Shown here: positions 1 to 13,900 of the stretch, one piece after another | Numbering within the stretch: position 1 is the first letter of the stretch | Layout of the letters: each line of letters opens with the position of its first letter | Assembly (NCBI GenBank): GCA_949130495.1 | Contig: OX422207.1 | Coordinates: 836,478,073-836,542,072, forward strand | Source of the DNA: Sambucus nigra | Lineage: Eukaryota; Streptophyta; Magnoliopsida; Dipsacales; Adoxaceae | Direction: 5' to 3' | Length of the DNA: 64,000 bases | The notes under the pieces: model-generated | What the model saw: only the letters and a program-made list of their open reading frames with translations | What the model was told of the DNA's origin: nothing | The model's database searches: none | Position numbers and translations under genes: made by a program

Positions 1-1290
1 ATCACAATCATCCACGGCGGCCTTTATTCAAATCCAAGAATCCATCATCTTCACACGTGCATCATGCTATTTTATAGGCGAACTCTTCCTCTCCCAAATA
101 GTTTATAGTGAGCTCTTTTATAGGCAAAAATTGTAAGGACAAAATTTTCAATTAAGTTTATTTTATATGTAATTGACTTATTCTTGGAACAAAATTTGTT
201 TGAGTCATGGATAGATTTTTATATTGTCATGATCTTCGCATAGACTATGACGTGTTTGTGTTGAAGACTTGGCGACCAAGCTTCAAAGATTAATCATGTC
301 GAGTTTTATTAGTGCACGTGTCTCGTCTTCATTCAAATTGCATTTCGAGATACTCTTAGGTATGAACGCATTATGTTTATGGAGTTAGAAAAGTGTTTTA
401 AATGATGTAAACTTTATTTTAAATGTTTAAAACGATTTTGAAAGATTTTGTCTGCGTTCATTATAAGCTTATCCGAAGTTTAGAGTTGTATGAAACACTG
501 AGCTTTGTTTAGGTGGTTCAAACGACATGTGATTCATTCGGGCGACATTTACCAATCATTAGAATGACATGCGCATCTCGTTCGAACAATCACTAGAAAA
601 GTGCGTGCTCAGAATTTTGTTGTGCATACAGAACCAAATAACAGAATAAACAGTTTCATTTTTCTGCATAAGTTTTCTAAGGTTTTCAAAGTCTAAAATC
701 ATCCTTGGAGTTTGAAAGATTCGAGTTTCAAATACAATTCCTACAAAGATCTTGTTTGTACCAACTAGAGTTTGTTTGTCACATTGAACAATTTATTTCA
801 TTGGGTTTTGCATTGAAGAAACAGCGGAGTCCATCTTCTGAATCATAGATAGTTACCACGCTGCATCGGTGGATACCTAGGCACTCATGGACGTGTGTGT
901 TATGGATGAGTATCATGGAAAGATTTTTATGTAGGCATTGTGGAGGAGCGGGGACAGAGAAGAAGAGGTTCAAGGCTTGAGTGGATCGAGTCGTTGTGTA
1001 AGTATGTCCATCTTTCTTTGTAAAACCATATCATAGTGATTGTCTAGCTTTGATTATTCGAGGTTTTTTCCCTTTGTGGTTTCTTCATACATCCGGCGTT
1101 GCTTGTATGAACTTGTTTATTTTACTCGCTTTAATCACCTAGATGCGTGTTTAGAATTAAACAAGATAAATTTGGGCTTAAGTAAAACTGGTTCACAAAC
1201 TTGGTGCGTATTAAAATTTGGAAAAAGAATTTTTGAAAGAAAAAATGTTTTGTCACCTTAAAGCACACTTTGAAAAAGGGGCCTATAAAT
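1..1290 (+). mobile_element. Ty1/copia-like LTR and leader, partial
   Basis: This is the sequence upstream of an initiator-Met primer site and a copia-type gag, so it should contain the right part of a 5' LTR that begins left of the window or is decayed. I could not fix an LTR end because no clear CA end abuts the PBS. The stretch around 1060-1110 has the T-rich, TTTGTGG-type wording I associate with plant copia leaders. Positions about 78-124 resemble 8992-9045 (both near CTCTTCCTC and GAGCTCTTTT), so the first 200 bases may belong to a different, older LTR. A GTTCGAAC core occurs near 580. No gene is seen here. Confidence 0.4.
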
Positions 1291-1302
1291 TGGTATCAGA
1301 GC
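1291..1302 (+). other. Primer binding site, initiator tRNA-Met
   Basis: TGGTATCAGAGC is complementary to the 3' end of plant initiator tRNA-Met, the usual minus-strand primer site of plant copia elements. It sits about 50 bases before a copia gag reading frame, which supports the assignment. Confidence 0.75.
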
Positions 1303-1346
1303 TAGAAATATTTTTGGGGTTTGTTTATCCCTTGTGCTTTTAAGGA

Positions 1347-2361
1347 TAAAGTTTGAAAGTTTTGATGGTTTTAGAACTCCTATTTTTTATGGCACAAATT
1401 ATGCTTATTGGAAAATGCGAGTGAGAAGTGATTTAAAATCAATTGATTTGTGTGTTTGGTTATAGGTCGAAAAAGGTTGGACACCATCGATCGCAAGAGA
1501 GGGAAAGGCCATTAATTTAAAATCCATTAAGTCATGGACCGAAGCCGAACATATATTTGCACTTTATAATTCTAAAGGTCTCCATGTTATTTCCTCACAT
1601 GTCACCGAAAGAGTATAATCGAATCATGACGTGTGAAATCTCAAAAGATGCTTGGGATATTCTTGCACTTACTCACGAGGGCACTTGAATGGTTAGGGCG
1701 TCTAAACTTCAAAACCTCACTACACAGTTTTAGACGATTAAGATGTTAGAGAGTGAGCCAAAAGATGCCAAAAACGTTTGTTGGCAAATAAGTTCAAAAA
1801 CTTTGTCAAGTTCCAAAAGCAATCGAAAGATGCCAAAAAATTTGAGAAATTCAAGAACAATAAGGAAAATCAAGTCCCTAAAAATAAAAGTGAGAATGTT
1901 AAGAGGTATGAGTCATGTAGGTTTTTTGGTTGTGCGGAGTGCCCTAGACTGAAGAAGAAGGGCAAGAAATCGATAGAATATAATGCCACCTTAAGTGATA
2001 GTGAACCGAAAGAGGGATAGAGTTCTCCCGTTGATCGCAGCATTGTAGTGTTAATGGCATGTCATGTGAGTGGTGATGATAAATCTTCCCATGAAGATTC
2101 TCATGTGAATGACACTTTCGAGGTAGTTGAGTGTGAATCCCAAGTGAGTAAGGTAGAAGCTAGTAAGGATGAGGAGATAGATATGGGAGAGTTACAAGTT
2201 ACCTTTAATGATTTGTATAAGGAAGCGATATAAGTGAAAAAGGCAAACTTAAAGTTGTAAGCTATCTTGAATGAGCGTGTCATAGAAAATAATAATGCTT
2301 TGATTGAGGATCTTAGGGCACGGGACAATACTCTTAGGGAGAATCTAGAATACATTGAGCG

Positions 2362-2397
<36 letters not shown>

Positions 2398-2700
2398 CAG
2401 GGTTTAAATAAGGCTATGAAGAAGGAGATTCTAGAGTTTAAGGAGTCTAGGCGTTTGCTTGAGTTTAGGATTAGTGATATTGAGGAGAGATCGATAGACA
2501 TGACTAAGGTGAACTTTGATTTGGACGCTAGGTTGGAAAAGTCTGATAGAATTTCAAGTACCGTCCAAATCAAGGAAGATAGGTGTGGTATAGGCTACAA
2601 TGATCGTGTTGATCCCATTCCCAAAACCAATACTAATCGTGTGAGAGAGACAACTAGGAATGTTAGGAGATGTCTACATTTAGGCGTTTTCTTGCTCAGT
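1347..2700 (+). pseudogene. gag: Ty1/copia gag remnant
   Basis: Translation from 1347 shows a YGTNYAYWKMRV-type motif, the conserved start of copia gag (DUF4219/UBN2 region). Further gag-like wording follows (SWTEAEHIFALYNSKG; AWDIL in another frame), with several stops and frame changes between 1460 and 1700. Near 1905-1975 a degenerate zinc-knuckle segment (CRFFGCAECPRLKKK) is followed by a LSDSE stretch as in SIRE/Tork-type gag. An acidic, partly coiled-coil tail runs to about 2230 and then degrades around a (GA)n tract. No protease, integrase or RT is visible downstream, so the element is truncated. The copia class is fairly sure; the sublineage is not. Confidence 0.6.
2365..2394 (+). repeat. 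(GA)n microsatellite
   Basis: Uninterrupted GA dinucleotides inside the copia gag remnant; they break the reading frame there. Confidence 0.9.
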
Positions 2701-3164
2701 GAGTGATTTATGGGAAGGAAGGTTCGGGCATTTTTTGTCAAAGCGGTCGAAACTATCGCAAAACAAGCACATAGGTGCACCTGCATGTTGCACAGCCACA
2801 TGTATGAATTGATTATTCTCTTTGATTATTTCTAAGACTTTTAAACACATGGCCAATCTAACCACTTTGGTATTTAATCCGAAACCTAGTTCGTCCTAAT
2901 GAGCGTTTCCCTAATTGAGTGTGATGGGAGTAGATCCTAATGGGGTGCCCATCGTTGGAACTTTTGAGCAATGGATTTTAGGAACGTCCATGCATCGGCC
3001 ACACTCTTCTAAGTAAAATTTCCACTACACGTTAATTCAGGCATCGACTGAGTAGTATAATCAAATCACTCATACAAAATTTAGACTTGGCGACCCAATT
3101 CAATCCCCTAGTGAGGACATTACAGTAGTAAGTCCTTAAATCTCACCAAATACACCCGCAAAAT
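2701..3164. other. No gene seen; decayed retroelement DNA
   Basis: Short frames only, none with a recognisable motif. Probably the tail of the copia remnant and its junction with the next repeat. Confidence 0.5.
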
Positions 3165-3994
3165 TGATAAGCACCCAAAAGTGTACAAATAAAATTTTAA
3201 ATAGACGATTTTTAATTGCTAATTCTCGATAAAATCGCTCTAATATGCGTATATGTCTTTATTGTAGGTTAAATGCCTCTTGCGGAGTTTAAAACATTAA
3301 ATCAAGGTAAAATGCATCATAGATGCTGTTGAAATGAGCTAAACACCAATCCCCAACCTATTACCCTGTGCCCTAGCCGAGCTTGACCTCTCTAATCTGT
3401 CTCGAGCCCCATATGTGTTTAGTTTGAACCTTTTAGATATTTATTTGAGTCATTTATAAAAAATTTATAATTTTTAGAATTTATTTCACATTTTATTTCG
3501 AGTCATGTATATTTTTAAGATTTATATGTGCGTATAACTGTATATATTAGAGTTCGTATCGTGTGTCATTTATTTTTATATTTTTATGTAAATATTTGAG
3601 GTGTGCGTTTTATTTTTATTCGATTTTTTTTTAATTTTTAGTTTTTTTTACTTGTTTTTATTTTATTTTATTGGTTAGTTTTATTATTTTATTTTAAGTC
3701 TTTTTTTTATTAGTTAGGATTTTTAGTTTTTTATTTTTTTAAAATTTTAGTAGATTTCATTTTAGCATTAGTTTTATTTATTTTATATTTTAGTTATGTA
3801 TTAGGTAATTTTATTTTCATTTTTTAGACTTTTAAATATTTATATTTTTAGGTTAGGTTTTTAATTTTTATAGATTTTTTTAGTCTTAATCAAGTTCTAA
3901 TTTTATTCTTTCGATCCACAACTAAACATACACACTATCTTACACCCCATCACACACTAACCCACTTCCTCACACACACTCCATTATCATATAC

Positions 3995-4022
<28 letters not shown>
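3995..4022 (+). repeat. (CA)n microsatellite
   Basis: CA dinucleotide run inside the LTR-like, pyrimidine-rich stretch. Confidence 0.9.
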
Positions 4023-4026
<4 letters not shown>

Positions 4027-4652
4027 AACACATCTCCTAACTATTCACCACTTTCCAATACCCCCATACTATCTCTCTCTTAAACCTCCATTAACCTTAA
4101 CCCATAATCTCATAGTAATACCTCTATCTCCTACCTTCTCCACCAAATTTCCATAACCTCCTATACCATCAAGCTCATACCCACCGACCAATATGACCCG
4201 AAAATTCACCCTAACTTGCTCCGGTCGGCCTTACACTTCGACCCAAAAGGGTCGACACATTTAACCCGCATACCATCAAAAGTTCTAACCCGACCCAGCA
4301 ACACCCTCCCACCGGACCCGAGTTCAACCCTAACTACCCTGAACCTTCTTCCATAACCCGGAGAACCCACTGCTGAACCCATTACCCAACTTCGGGTTTA
4401 ATCCCAATCTCACCCACTGCCAACCCTAAACACCAAATCACATTTGACCCATCTCACTCCTACCCGAACCAAACTTCGAAACCCATTTTATCCACTACCC
4501 ATCTCCCATTACCCGATTATACCCATCAAAATAAAAACAAAACCATAAAAATAAACTCACACATGTTAAAAGACTTCTACCTATTACCGAAACTATCCTC
4601 CAATTCTCCTCACCTCATTAAACACACATGCACACCTATCCATTCCTAAAAT

Positions 4653-5046
4653 TAGGGCTGGCAATTTGTATTTTTGGGTCGTATTTCGGACCGACACGAC
4701 AAGAATTTTTTGAACACGAACACGACATGACACGAATTCATGTTTTTTTTAGTTGACACGAACACGACCCAAATTGAATACGGCACGACACAAATAATAC
4801 AATTTTTTAAATTTTACAGTAAACTAAACATAAATAGACACGATAACTTAAATAAAAGCATGGTTAATATGATAAGACACGACTAACACGAATCATAATT
4901 TTGACACGAACATAATACGACACGACTTTGTGTTAAAAAATATGAACACGATAAAGACATGAACACGACAAGTTGGGTTAATTTTGGGTCAATTTCGTGA
5001 CGTGTCGTGCCGTATTATCATCTCGTGTCTAAAATTTTCACCCCTA
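4653..5046. mobile_element. Non-autonomous hAT-like element
   Basis: A 394-bp insertion begins TAGGGCTGGCAATTT and ends AAATTTTCACCCCTA (imperfect terminal inverted repeats). It is flanked by perfect 8-bp direct repeats CCTAAAAT (4645-4652 and 5047-5054), the target-duplication size of hAT transposons. The interior is rich in ACACGA/CACGACACG words on both strands, with no coding capacity. The element at 16456-16702 looks like a relative, since it has the same GGGTGGCAAT end and the same ACACGAC words. Confidence 0.8.
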
Positions 5047-6020
5047 CCTAAAATAACCTCACTTTAATTACACCAAATGCCCATTTAACCCATAAAATCT
5101 CTCCATTCTTATTTTTCCTTTAACACCTTAGCTCCATTGGCCATATTATAAAAGAAAAAAAGGAAGGACCATTTGAAAATAAGTGGAGAAAATCCTAAAT
5201 AGAATACCAAGAAAAAACCTAGAGAGAGTATCTTACTAGCATAATTTGGAAGAAAAAATTTTAGAAAGAAATTTTATTTGTTTAGTTACAAAAAAGAGTA
5301 AAATAAAAAATTATAGTATCAAAAGAGATTTTGTTTTTATATTGATTGGTTGATTTTCTTATCTCATACTCATATGATTTTAATAGTTTATTTCATGTTT
5401 CGGAATCTCATTATGGAGGGATAATTTCCCATTCAAGGGATGAAATGAAGTCCCATTCATCCAACTTATCTAGATTGCTAATTTTATTATTGTTTGATTT
5501 CCTTTGATTAGTAACTTTGATTCGTACACTAGTTTTTGCATTGAGAAATGTAAAACTATCCTTGAGAAAGGATTGAAAGATTGTATGGTAATTTTATCAT
5601 TTTGATTCAAACTAGATATAGACTTTTCAACATGGTTAAAATTATAATATAATTTTCATCTACTCTTGTTTGGTATTGTTTAATTAAAATTAGTTTAGTG
5701 AATTTTTCATAGCGGGTGATTCATTTGGTTAGTTTTAATTCTTTTTGAGTAGTGTTGTAGATATTATAATTACTTTTCTAAAATAATATTTAATTAATTC
5801 ATTAGTGTAATGAGAATTAACTTTTGAATTAAATATTTGGAAATTAACAAAAATAAGATAGTTCAAATTAATTTTAGTTGTGTGAAGTGGGGGTGAATTT
5901 CATTCCTAGTTTCTTTCTCATATTAATTTAATCTTCATTGTATTTCTCATTATAGATTACCATAGATTTTTATTCACCAAGATTTAGTTTCATTCAAACC
6001 TTGAAAATTGTTTTTAAGAG

Positions 6021-6023
<3 letters not shown>

Positions 6024-6067
<44 letters not shown>
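6024..6067. repeat. (AT)n microsatellite
   Basis: Uninterrupted AT dinucleotides. Confidence 0.95.
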
Positions 6068-6069
<2 letters not shown>

Positions 6070-6290
6070 TTACACATTTGAAAGTAAAGTACATTTATCT
6101 TCTCATTTTGGTTATCTTACTTTAGAAAGTTGGTCTGACATCCTTAATTATCATTATACAAGCTCATATTATGTTTGTAGGTTGAAGGATTTTGATTGGA
6201 AGGGATTTTCAACAATGACACACTAAAAAGTTTTCCATAAAAAATCTCTTCCTTTTTTTTACTAAAAGTGTTGGGCGTTACGAATCGCCG

Positions 6291-8084
6291 TCATTTTTTT
6301 GTTGAGGAAAAACTTTTGAAAAAATATCAACATTTAATTGATTCAAAGTAGTAATGGAATTAATTTTAAGCTAGAGTAACCCACTTTTATCTTTATCTTT
6401 TAAAGAAAATGGGAACAATTTCAGTTTAACAATCTAATAGGTTAATTGTTGTAACTTAATAATTCCCAAAATTTCTTTGAACTCACGCACATGGAGGCAC
6501 TCTTTTTCCATGCCTTGAAATATGGGTAATAACTGAATTATTCCCGACTTGAATTCGAAATTGTTCGCAATATGTAAGGGAAGACGTATTCACAAGGGTT
6601 TACTCGACCTATTTGGATACAAGTAATCTTTTAAAGCACGGGTTGCTAACTCGTCTATCGGCTCAGAAAAAATCGAGGTTCTACCTAAAAAAGTATCAGT
6701 AATGCTAGAATCCACACTAGATAGACAATCGGTAGGATCTTGAAACCATTCTCGCATACACAATGCTCACTCGAATTGTTTTTCTATTTTTGTATTTTTC
6801 ATTTTTTTTATTATTTTATTTTTAAAAGAACGCGAAAAACAATAATCCGACTCAAAGCCACATATTTATTAAGCTTAAACAAAGCAATTTGAATTATCTA
6901 AATTAGGTGAGGAGCAGTTCAATTTTTAAGATCTAATTTTTTCGACATTATTCGACGACAACGAGGGTCTCTGAAATTATCTCCCTAATTACATAGCTCT
7001 TACTCCCTTACGAGGGAAAATTTGAAAGACAACCAACAATGGAATATCGCCTCAAATATCAAAATTTTCTTCTTGCTTAGTGGTCAGTACGAACACTCAT
7101 TAAAAACCACCAATCCTAGTCAAGGTCAAAATGAAACCGATTTGCTAAATCCGCGTTGGAATAACTTTTAATCCTAGACTCGTTAAGTGTTTTTCTACAA
7201 GTTGTATGATATCCTATGACCAATGTCTAATCAATTTTAAGTTAAAAGTAATGGCTCGAGTAGCTTAATGATTTTCGGACTAAGGAAGGGTAATTGAATT
7301 CCCACCTTATCTTGCAATTAGATTTTCGGCCATAAATCAAATTATGCAATGTGCTTATTAAATTATGCTAAAATAATTCCACGTAAGTAGAACATAAAAC
7401 GTACCTTTGGCGTAGAATTTTTAGGACCACTTGTTTACGTCTGGCAGAAGTTTTATTTGACGTCGATCAGAAGAAAACGTTGCCCATATTTCAGTCGTCT
7501 CCGAGAGTACCATATGCGCTGACAAGATTACACAAGTAACTTTAGTACTCTCACACGGTTGCTTGCTTTTTCAGATTTTATTATTACGTTTATAAACAAT
7601 AGAACAAAATCTACTATACCAAACGTAAAGTGCGACACAAAAATATTAAATACAAATATAATAGCACATGCATTTACGACGTATTTGACATGAGAAACAG
7701 AAAAAGAACAAATTATAACCAAAGCATACAATAAGAACAAACTTTTTATATACATACTGAAAAAAAATAAAATTATATCCTTCTGGAATTATTATATATA
7801 TAGTTTTGGATTTTTGGATTTTTTTAAACAATTTTTTTTATTATTTTCAAATTACAGAAACTATGAAATCTGGAAATTAGCAGAAAATCAAAATTAATAT
7901 TTTGAAAATTCCCAAATTTTTAAGTACTTTTGGTGTTAAAAACAACACTTTACTCATAAAATACTCTAATCTGATTTTAAACACATGTTTTTTTTTATAT
8001 ATTCTCTAAATAATACAAAAAAAATGCTATCGGAATTTTTTTTAAACTGGTCTGAAAATCAATATTTTTAAAATCGATCTAAAT
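6291..8084 (-). other. Decayed retroelement internal DNA, no gene seen
   Basis: By position this should be internal sequence of the minus-strand element whose Asp-tRNA PBS lies at 8085-8101. I found no gag or pol motif on either strand; the frames here are short and AT-driven. Confidence 0.35.
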
Positions 8085-8101
8085 CCCCGGCAACGGAGCC
8101 A
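8085..8101 (-). other. Primer binding site, tRNA-Asp type
   Basis: On the minus strand this reads TGGCTCCGTTGCCGGGG. It matches the complement of the plant tRNA-Asp(GTC) 3' end with one mismatch, the primer used by Athila- and Tat-lineage Ty3/gypsy elements. It implies an element transcribed leftwards with its 5' LTR to the right. Confidence 0.7.
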
Positions 8102-9045
8102 AAAACTTTTTTTGTTAAATTTTAAATTTTAAAATTACCTCAAGTGCACGGACGAGTGTAAGTATTGGTCGAACTCACAAAGATTTTGACAATTTTTATA
8201 ATCTTTCGACTTTCTAACTAGACAAATTGAGTGTATAGATATGATTAAGTGATAAAACAAAATAAAACAATAATAAATAAGTGAACACAAATTATGTAGC
8301 AATTACTAGGATTTCGGATCCGTTTGTTAATTTTACTACCTTATGATGAATTAGTTTAACTCGTACTTCACTTTTATAACTCAAAATTGTACCGACTCTC
8401 ATCGCATAAATTTCGGATAATGAAAACTTTAAAGTTCAAATCAATATTTTTATGTCTTTTTAGATGACAAAAATTCTTATTCATTTACAAATTTCATTCA
8501 TAAGCATTTAATATCAAACATAAGTATGGAATATCAACATTTTAATATAAGCATAATCCATCAAATGTAAGTACAAAAAATCAAAAAATGTGAATAAAAT
8601 AATTAATTTTGAAGGCTTAAAATATCACTCTCGTGACTATTTTAATGAATACCAAAAATTTAATATATTTTTAGAAAAAATAGGAAATTTAAGTGAATTG
8701 AACTAATTAAAACATACACTAAGTAATCATGGTAAATTTCACCTAATTCTAGCAAAAAAATTAATCTAGCACCATAATAAAAACACAAAAATTGAAAGGT
8801 GAAATAATAATTTTCATTAATAATCACTTATAAAAATTGAAGTTCCAATACTTGAGAGCCAATACAACAAGTCTTACCAAATCTCGGACATAAAAAAATA
8901 TCTCACAAACATTCAAAATAAAAATACAGTTATTTACTATTTTTAGTGCTCCTAAAATATACTCACACATTTTCTCTCTCTGAAATTGTGTATGAACTCT
9001 TCCTCACCCAATTTGTGCATAATGAGCTCTTTTTATAGGTGAAAG
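8102..9045 (-). mobile_element. Athila/Tat-like 5' LTR fragment
   Basis: This lies immediately behind the tRNA-Asp PBS, with wording typical of the end of these LTRs (CAAGTGCACGGACGAG; GGTCGAACTCACAAAGA) near 8140-8190. Its far end is not seen: the sequence is cut at 9046 by the start of another LTR. Bases 8992-9045 resemble 78-124. Confidence 0.45.
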
Positions 9046-10921
9046 TGTAACACCTGTATTTTTCTAGAATAAATGAAACTATATTCTTGGAATAAAATAA
9101 AAATAAACTGTAGAAATTGAATTAAATAGTTGAGTTTAATTTATTAATTACGAAAAAGCAATTGGTTATTATGTCAAAATCATGTGTGATTGACTTTTTG
9201 TGTTAATAATTATAATGGAAAATAATTGTGTGTGGAATAGATAATTAATGCATAATGTGCGTGCGACTCAATTATAAATATAATTGCGAGTAAAAATAAT
9301 TGGGATACATTCTGGGAAGTCATGGGCTCGTTTAGGTGTTTTAAACATTAGAAATGGTCCAGGGGTATAGGTATATAAGTTAGCAGACTTTTGGAGTAAT
9401 CTAATTATGGGTTCAGGCCCATTTGGGGGTCCGAAATTGGAAAAATAAACCCAACTCGGTATTAGTAAGCTAATTAGCTGTATTAGGAGATTTAATAACT
9501 CCCTGGAGATTAAATCTAAGAACCCTAGACTACACCACTAAGAGAGGGAAGACAAGAATCCACAATAAGGAATTAAAGAGGGAGATTCAAGGAGAATTAA
9601 AAGAATCAACCAACACTATTAAGGCAAGAATTTTCTTGCTTGCTTTTATTTGTACAAAATGCTTCTTAAATCATTATGAGGTATTTCCATGTTGATTTCT
9701 GGGTATATAGGATTTGTGTTAATTAATCGACGAATTGAATCTTGTTTATGATGATTTGAAATATAAAAGTAAGTTAGAAGAATCCAGAATTTAGGAAGGG
9801 TAGAGAGTATGGACTATTGTTGGGAAAATCATAATCTTGAAACCTATTAGACTTCTTATGACTTAACACTCTTGGAGAACCATTAAATATATTAAAGGTC
9901 TCAATTTTAGATGATAAGTCTCCTTACATGTAGCTAAGATTATTAACTTATGGGTATGTAAATCTGAAAATACAGAAAACTTAGCTGTGATCTTAATTCT
10001 AATAATTCGGGCTTGTTTATGATATTTAATCATGTATTGAATGATCCTATGAGGTTAAATAACATTGTGGAAACTCAAATCCAAACCCAAGGAGCCTCGG
10101 AGATCTTGGTTGGGATGAAAAGAGGATTTTTTAGATTTAATAAAAATCTGGGCAAAACTGCTTGTTCGACCAGGGTCGAATCGGTTCAGCTTATGGGGGT
10201 CCGGGTGATTTTTAGGGGTTCATACGAGTTGGTAGCACCATGTTTGGACAATCGTAGAATTTATTAAAAATGAAAACGTGGTGACGTTAATAAAGGAAGC
10301 AATTTGAATTAATTGGTTGGTTAATGGTGCTAATTAATTAATGGTCATTTAATAAATTAGATAAATATTATTTATTAAATGAGGATTTTTATGGGAAGTG
10401 CCTAGACGGTAGCTAGGGATAAGTTATGGGGTAATGGTCGGTATAATTACCTTTACATACAGTAATATGTATATATATGTTGTGTGTGATATACCTGGGT
10501 TCGTGGAAGGTCCTATCGGTTTAGGGTTTCGCGTGTTCGGGGCCGTAGCACGCTTTAGCACAGGTGGGCTAGACATTGTGTAGGTCATTTTTATAGGTAT
10601 TGCATAGTAGCACCACCTACGAGGGGTTGTTGTAGATGCTGAGATCCTTTATCACCGCAAGATATGGGCCGTGAACTGGTGTACGGCATTGGGGCCACCC
10701 CACTTGCTTGTGTTTTACTTTGTCCGTTTTGGATAAGAGACTCCTACGGACTCACTGGTAGAGAACGAATGAGACATTTTAGGTAGATGAATTAGTTTCG
10801 CATATATAATGACATGTATGAAATTAATCGAAATAAATGAAGAATTCTCGAGACTAATATTGTGAACTAAAGACAAACGCCCAATACTACGTGTAATGAA
10901 TTATAGTGGTTCTTACCTCTT
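9046..10921 (+). mobile_element. Chromovirus-type LTR A, 3'-truncated
   Basis: It starts TGTAACACCTGTATTTTT, matching the TGTAA(C/T)ACC(C)CGTATT start shared by the other long LTRs in this window. At about +585 it has the GGCAAG...CTTGC block found at the corresponding place in the related LTRs, and at about +1117 a TCGA-bearing inverted repeat (GTTCGAC...GTCGAAT). It stops where a second LTR begins at 10922, so either that LTR inserted into it or its end was deleted. No coding capacity is recognised; the 84-codon frame at 10013 is not a known protein. Confidence 0.6.
10163..10186. repeat. TCGA inverted repeat in LTR A
   Basis: GTTCGAC and GTCGAAT arms lie about 1.1 kb from the LTR start, the same relative position as the palindrome clusters in the other long LTRs. 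Confidence 0.5.
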
Positions 10922-13900
10922 TGAAATACCCCGTACTTTTATAGCTTTTAAATTATGGGATTTATTAAATTTAATTGAGATAAATTAACTTAATTTTAAT
11001 CCGAAATGTTGTTTTAAATATTTACTAGCGTGACAAGAGTTAGTAATTATTGGGAATATATTATTTGTTGAATATTACTGGATGAGTATAGTAATATGAG
11101 ATTTATTTTTATAATATTGTCACATGTGAATAAAATGGCAATTATGGAAATTTAAGTCGGGACGCGCCTGTGTCGTGTCGGGACTAAATATGGATTAATA
11201 AAAGGTGAATATTTTATAGGTTATTCGTATGGTCGTTTTGAATGCACCAACGCGTCCGGAAGGGTCGAGATAGTCAGAAAAGTGTACCCAGGGGCTTAGT
11301 TTGGGTCTCAGGGCGTTTTTAGGCCTAATTAGTACCCCGGGAGGGCGTTTTGGACATTTCGCAATTATGGATAATTAAACCTACGAATTTTATAGGGTTA
11401 TATCAGATGGAAAGTGTCATCTTTTAGGGTTAACACAATGAAATACTAATGATGGCCATTGGGGAGGAAGAGGAGAAGCTCTCCAAGGAGTTCTAGACCC
11501 AAAACACCTCTGATTGCACCGCCGTCACCACCAACGCGTAGATCGCGCGAAGGGGAACGCAACCACACCAAATTCAACACCAAACCAGACTTTTGAAAAT
11601 CCCAGGCAAGTGTTTATCTTGCTTATTTCATTGGTGCATCTTTCATATTAGTGTAGGAGTAATTAGAATGAGTTTTTATGGAAGAAAACCAAAGATTTGA
11701 GATAGGAATCGCATGTAGTTATGGTTTAAATGATAATCCTGGAAACCCTTGCCATGTAGAGGAATTACCCACAAAATTATGATGTTTATAGGAAGAAATT
11801 TCTGGAAATACTTGTTAGAACCATGTTTAAGAGAATTATAGGGTTCTTGATAATTATAATAATTTTTGGGTGGTTAATCCATGTATAATAATAGAATTCC
11901 TCATGCTTCCCGTTAAAATACCTAGTAGGATGATATAATGTTGGTAGTACAATTTTTGAGACGTTTGGGATTAAAAAATATGGATTTGGTGAAGGTTAGA
12001 AGATGAAACCCGTAACTGCAAATCTGCAGATTTCGCAGACCTGTTTGATCGATCGATCGAAGGTTCGCTCGATCGAGCCCCAGACCTCGATCGATCGACC
12101 CCTCCTGGCAGACTCCTATTTCCCTTTCTAAATTAGTTAAGTTCAATTTATTGTGAAATAATTCTTGGGCATCCTTAATAAAATGTTTTGGGAGATAGGG
12201 AAGACCAGTAGGACATGTGAATAAATTTTGGGACCCTTGATGTCGGGCAAATATTGTATTTTGGGATAATTACATAAGGATCGGTGAATTTATGATTTAA
12301 AGAGAGAGACACGTAAGAGAGTTACTTTGGGACAAATGTGTATACCTACTGAATTTTATAATTTGGAGAATAAAGCCATTAGAGTTGTGTGGTACGTTAG
12401 AATAATAGCGAATCAAGGTTAGAAACGAACCGTTATAAGTGTTTACTAAAATATGATAATATGGATAAAAGTCGTAACTATGGGATTTGAGAATATACCC
12501 AATATTGACATGGTAACATTAGTATAGTTATATGATTGTGTATGCATATGCTATCTATGTGTGAAAATCATGTCCGCGCTACTTGCTATCCCTGAGGTTA
12601 CCGCGTTGGGACAGTCTTATCTCGATGGGACCTTTATGGGGGATATTGACTTGTACCCTAGAAGCTAGATATCCTTGGTACAGGTTATCGAATCGATAGT
12701 TCAGACGGTCCTAAGAGGCGTGAGGGTATGTACTGACCTCTTAGAGACTTGGAATCTATGCTTTGCCTCAATATTGTTTGTGTATGTGTTAATACAATTC
12801 GAGAGTGATTCTGAATTTGTATTCCCCTTAATATGAGTGATACGGGGTTTGGATAGTAGAGTATGCCCGCACCATAGTTTTTATTTGGGGTGCTGTTATG
12901 ATATATATATATTTTACAAGTAGTTAATATATATATGAAATTCTGAAATCTGGAACTGCCTACTGTGATTTGATATGTAGGACATGGTTGATGACTCAAA
13001 TTGTAAATACTTGTTTTGATAAAGTATAATATGACACTGGAAAACTCTATAAATTAATAAAGTTAAAACGAGAATTTTGGATACTAATTGAAATCTTCTT
13101 TTCAAACAATTGCATTGTTCAGTTTCATATCCTGCGAATAACCTAAGATAAGTTAAATCATTGGGGAAAGATAGTGTGATATATGACGAGATAGACCATT
13201 GGGAAGGTTAGTGCGATAGGTGTGCACATTAGAAGAGAGGTGAGAATTTCTCAAGAGAGTGTCACACTAATATGTTGTTGCATTGGCCTGTATCAATTTA
13301 AATACTTGCTAAATAAATTTTTAAATCATATACACTATCGGGCTCTGAACCATTTTTCTATCTCTCTCTCTTGTATATATATGTATGTACTACAGGTGCC
13401 CAGCCACAGGGGCGTCTTACTTAGGATCCCTTGGAAGGAACGTGCTGCAGCTTAGGTGGGAGTTGCAGTCCACTTGCTTCGACGATTTCATTTACTTGAT
13501 TCCACTTCTATGATTCTCAGTTATTGGGCATGTGTCGCCCTTTCCACTATCTATCCGTTTTATTGGGACATTTGTATTTCAGTTATTTCTAGTACTGTTA
13601 CTTTGGGATTTATTCAGCATGTATGTTTTACATTAAGTTTTAAATGTTGAGATTTTGGATGTTGAATGTTTAAATCAATTGGATTATGTTGCAAGATAAT
13701 TGTGGTTTGGTTCTTACTTATTGAAAATGCGGTTAATAATTAAATAAATAAGTTTTTCTTTAAAAATACAATTTGGTTAGAAAGGTTAAAAATGGTTTTG
13801 ACACTTAGCTTAATTTAATTAGGGTGGTAATTTGGAAAAAGTTATTTTTACGACAGTGATGCTAAGAATGAACCAACTGTTCACCTTGATTTTAATGTAA

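Larger units (their letters stand above)
3165..6290 (+). mobile_element. Athila-like LTR fragment, uncertain
   Basis: TGATAAGCACCCAAAAGTGTA at 3165 resembles the start of Athila-type LTRs. It is followed by a T-rich then C/CA-rich non-coding stretch, and around 5400-5460 by wording (CATTATGGAGGGATAATTTCCC) that I associate with the leader part of such LTRs. The hAT-like element at 4653-5046 interrupts it. No TG...CA pair or target duplication could be fixed, so the extent is a guess. Confidence 0.3.

Noticed and set aside
13222..13650. Two adjacent + strand ORFs in LTR B (77 and 64 codons)
   Set aside because: Inside an LTR, no recognised domain and no counterpart seen in the related LTRs.
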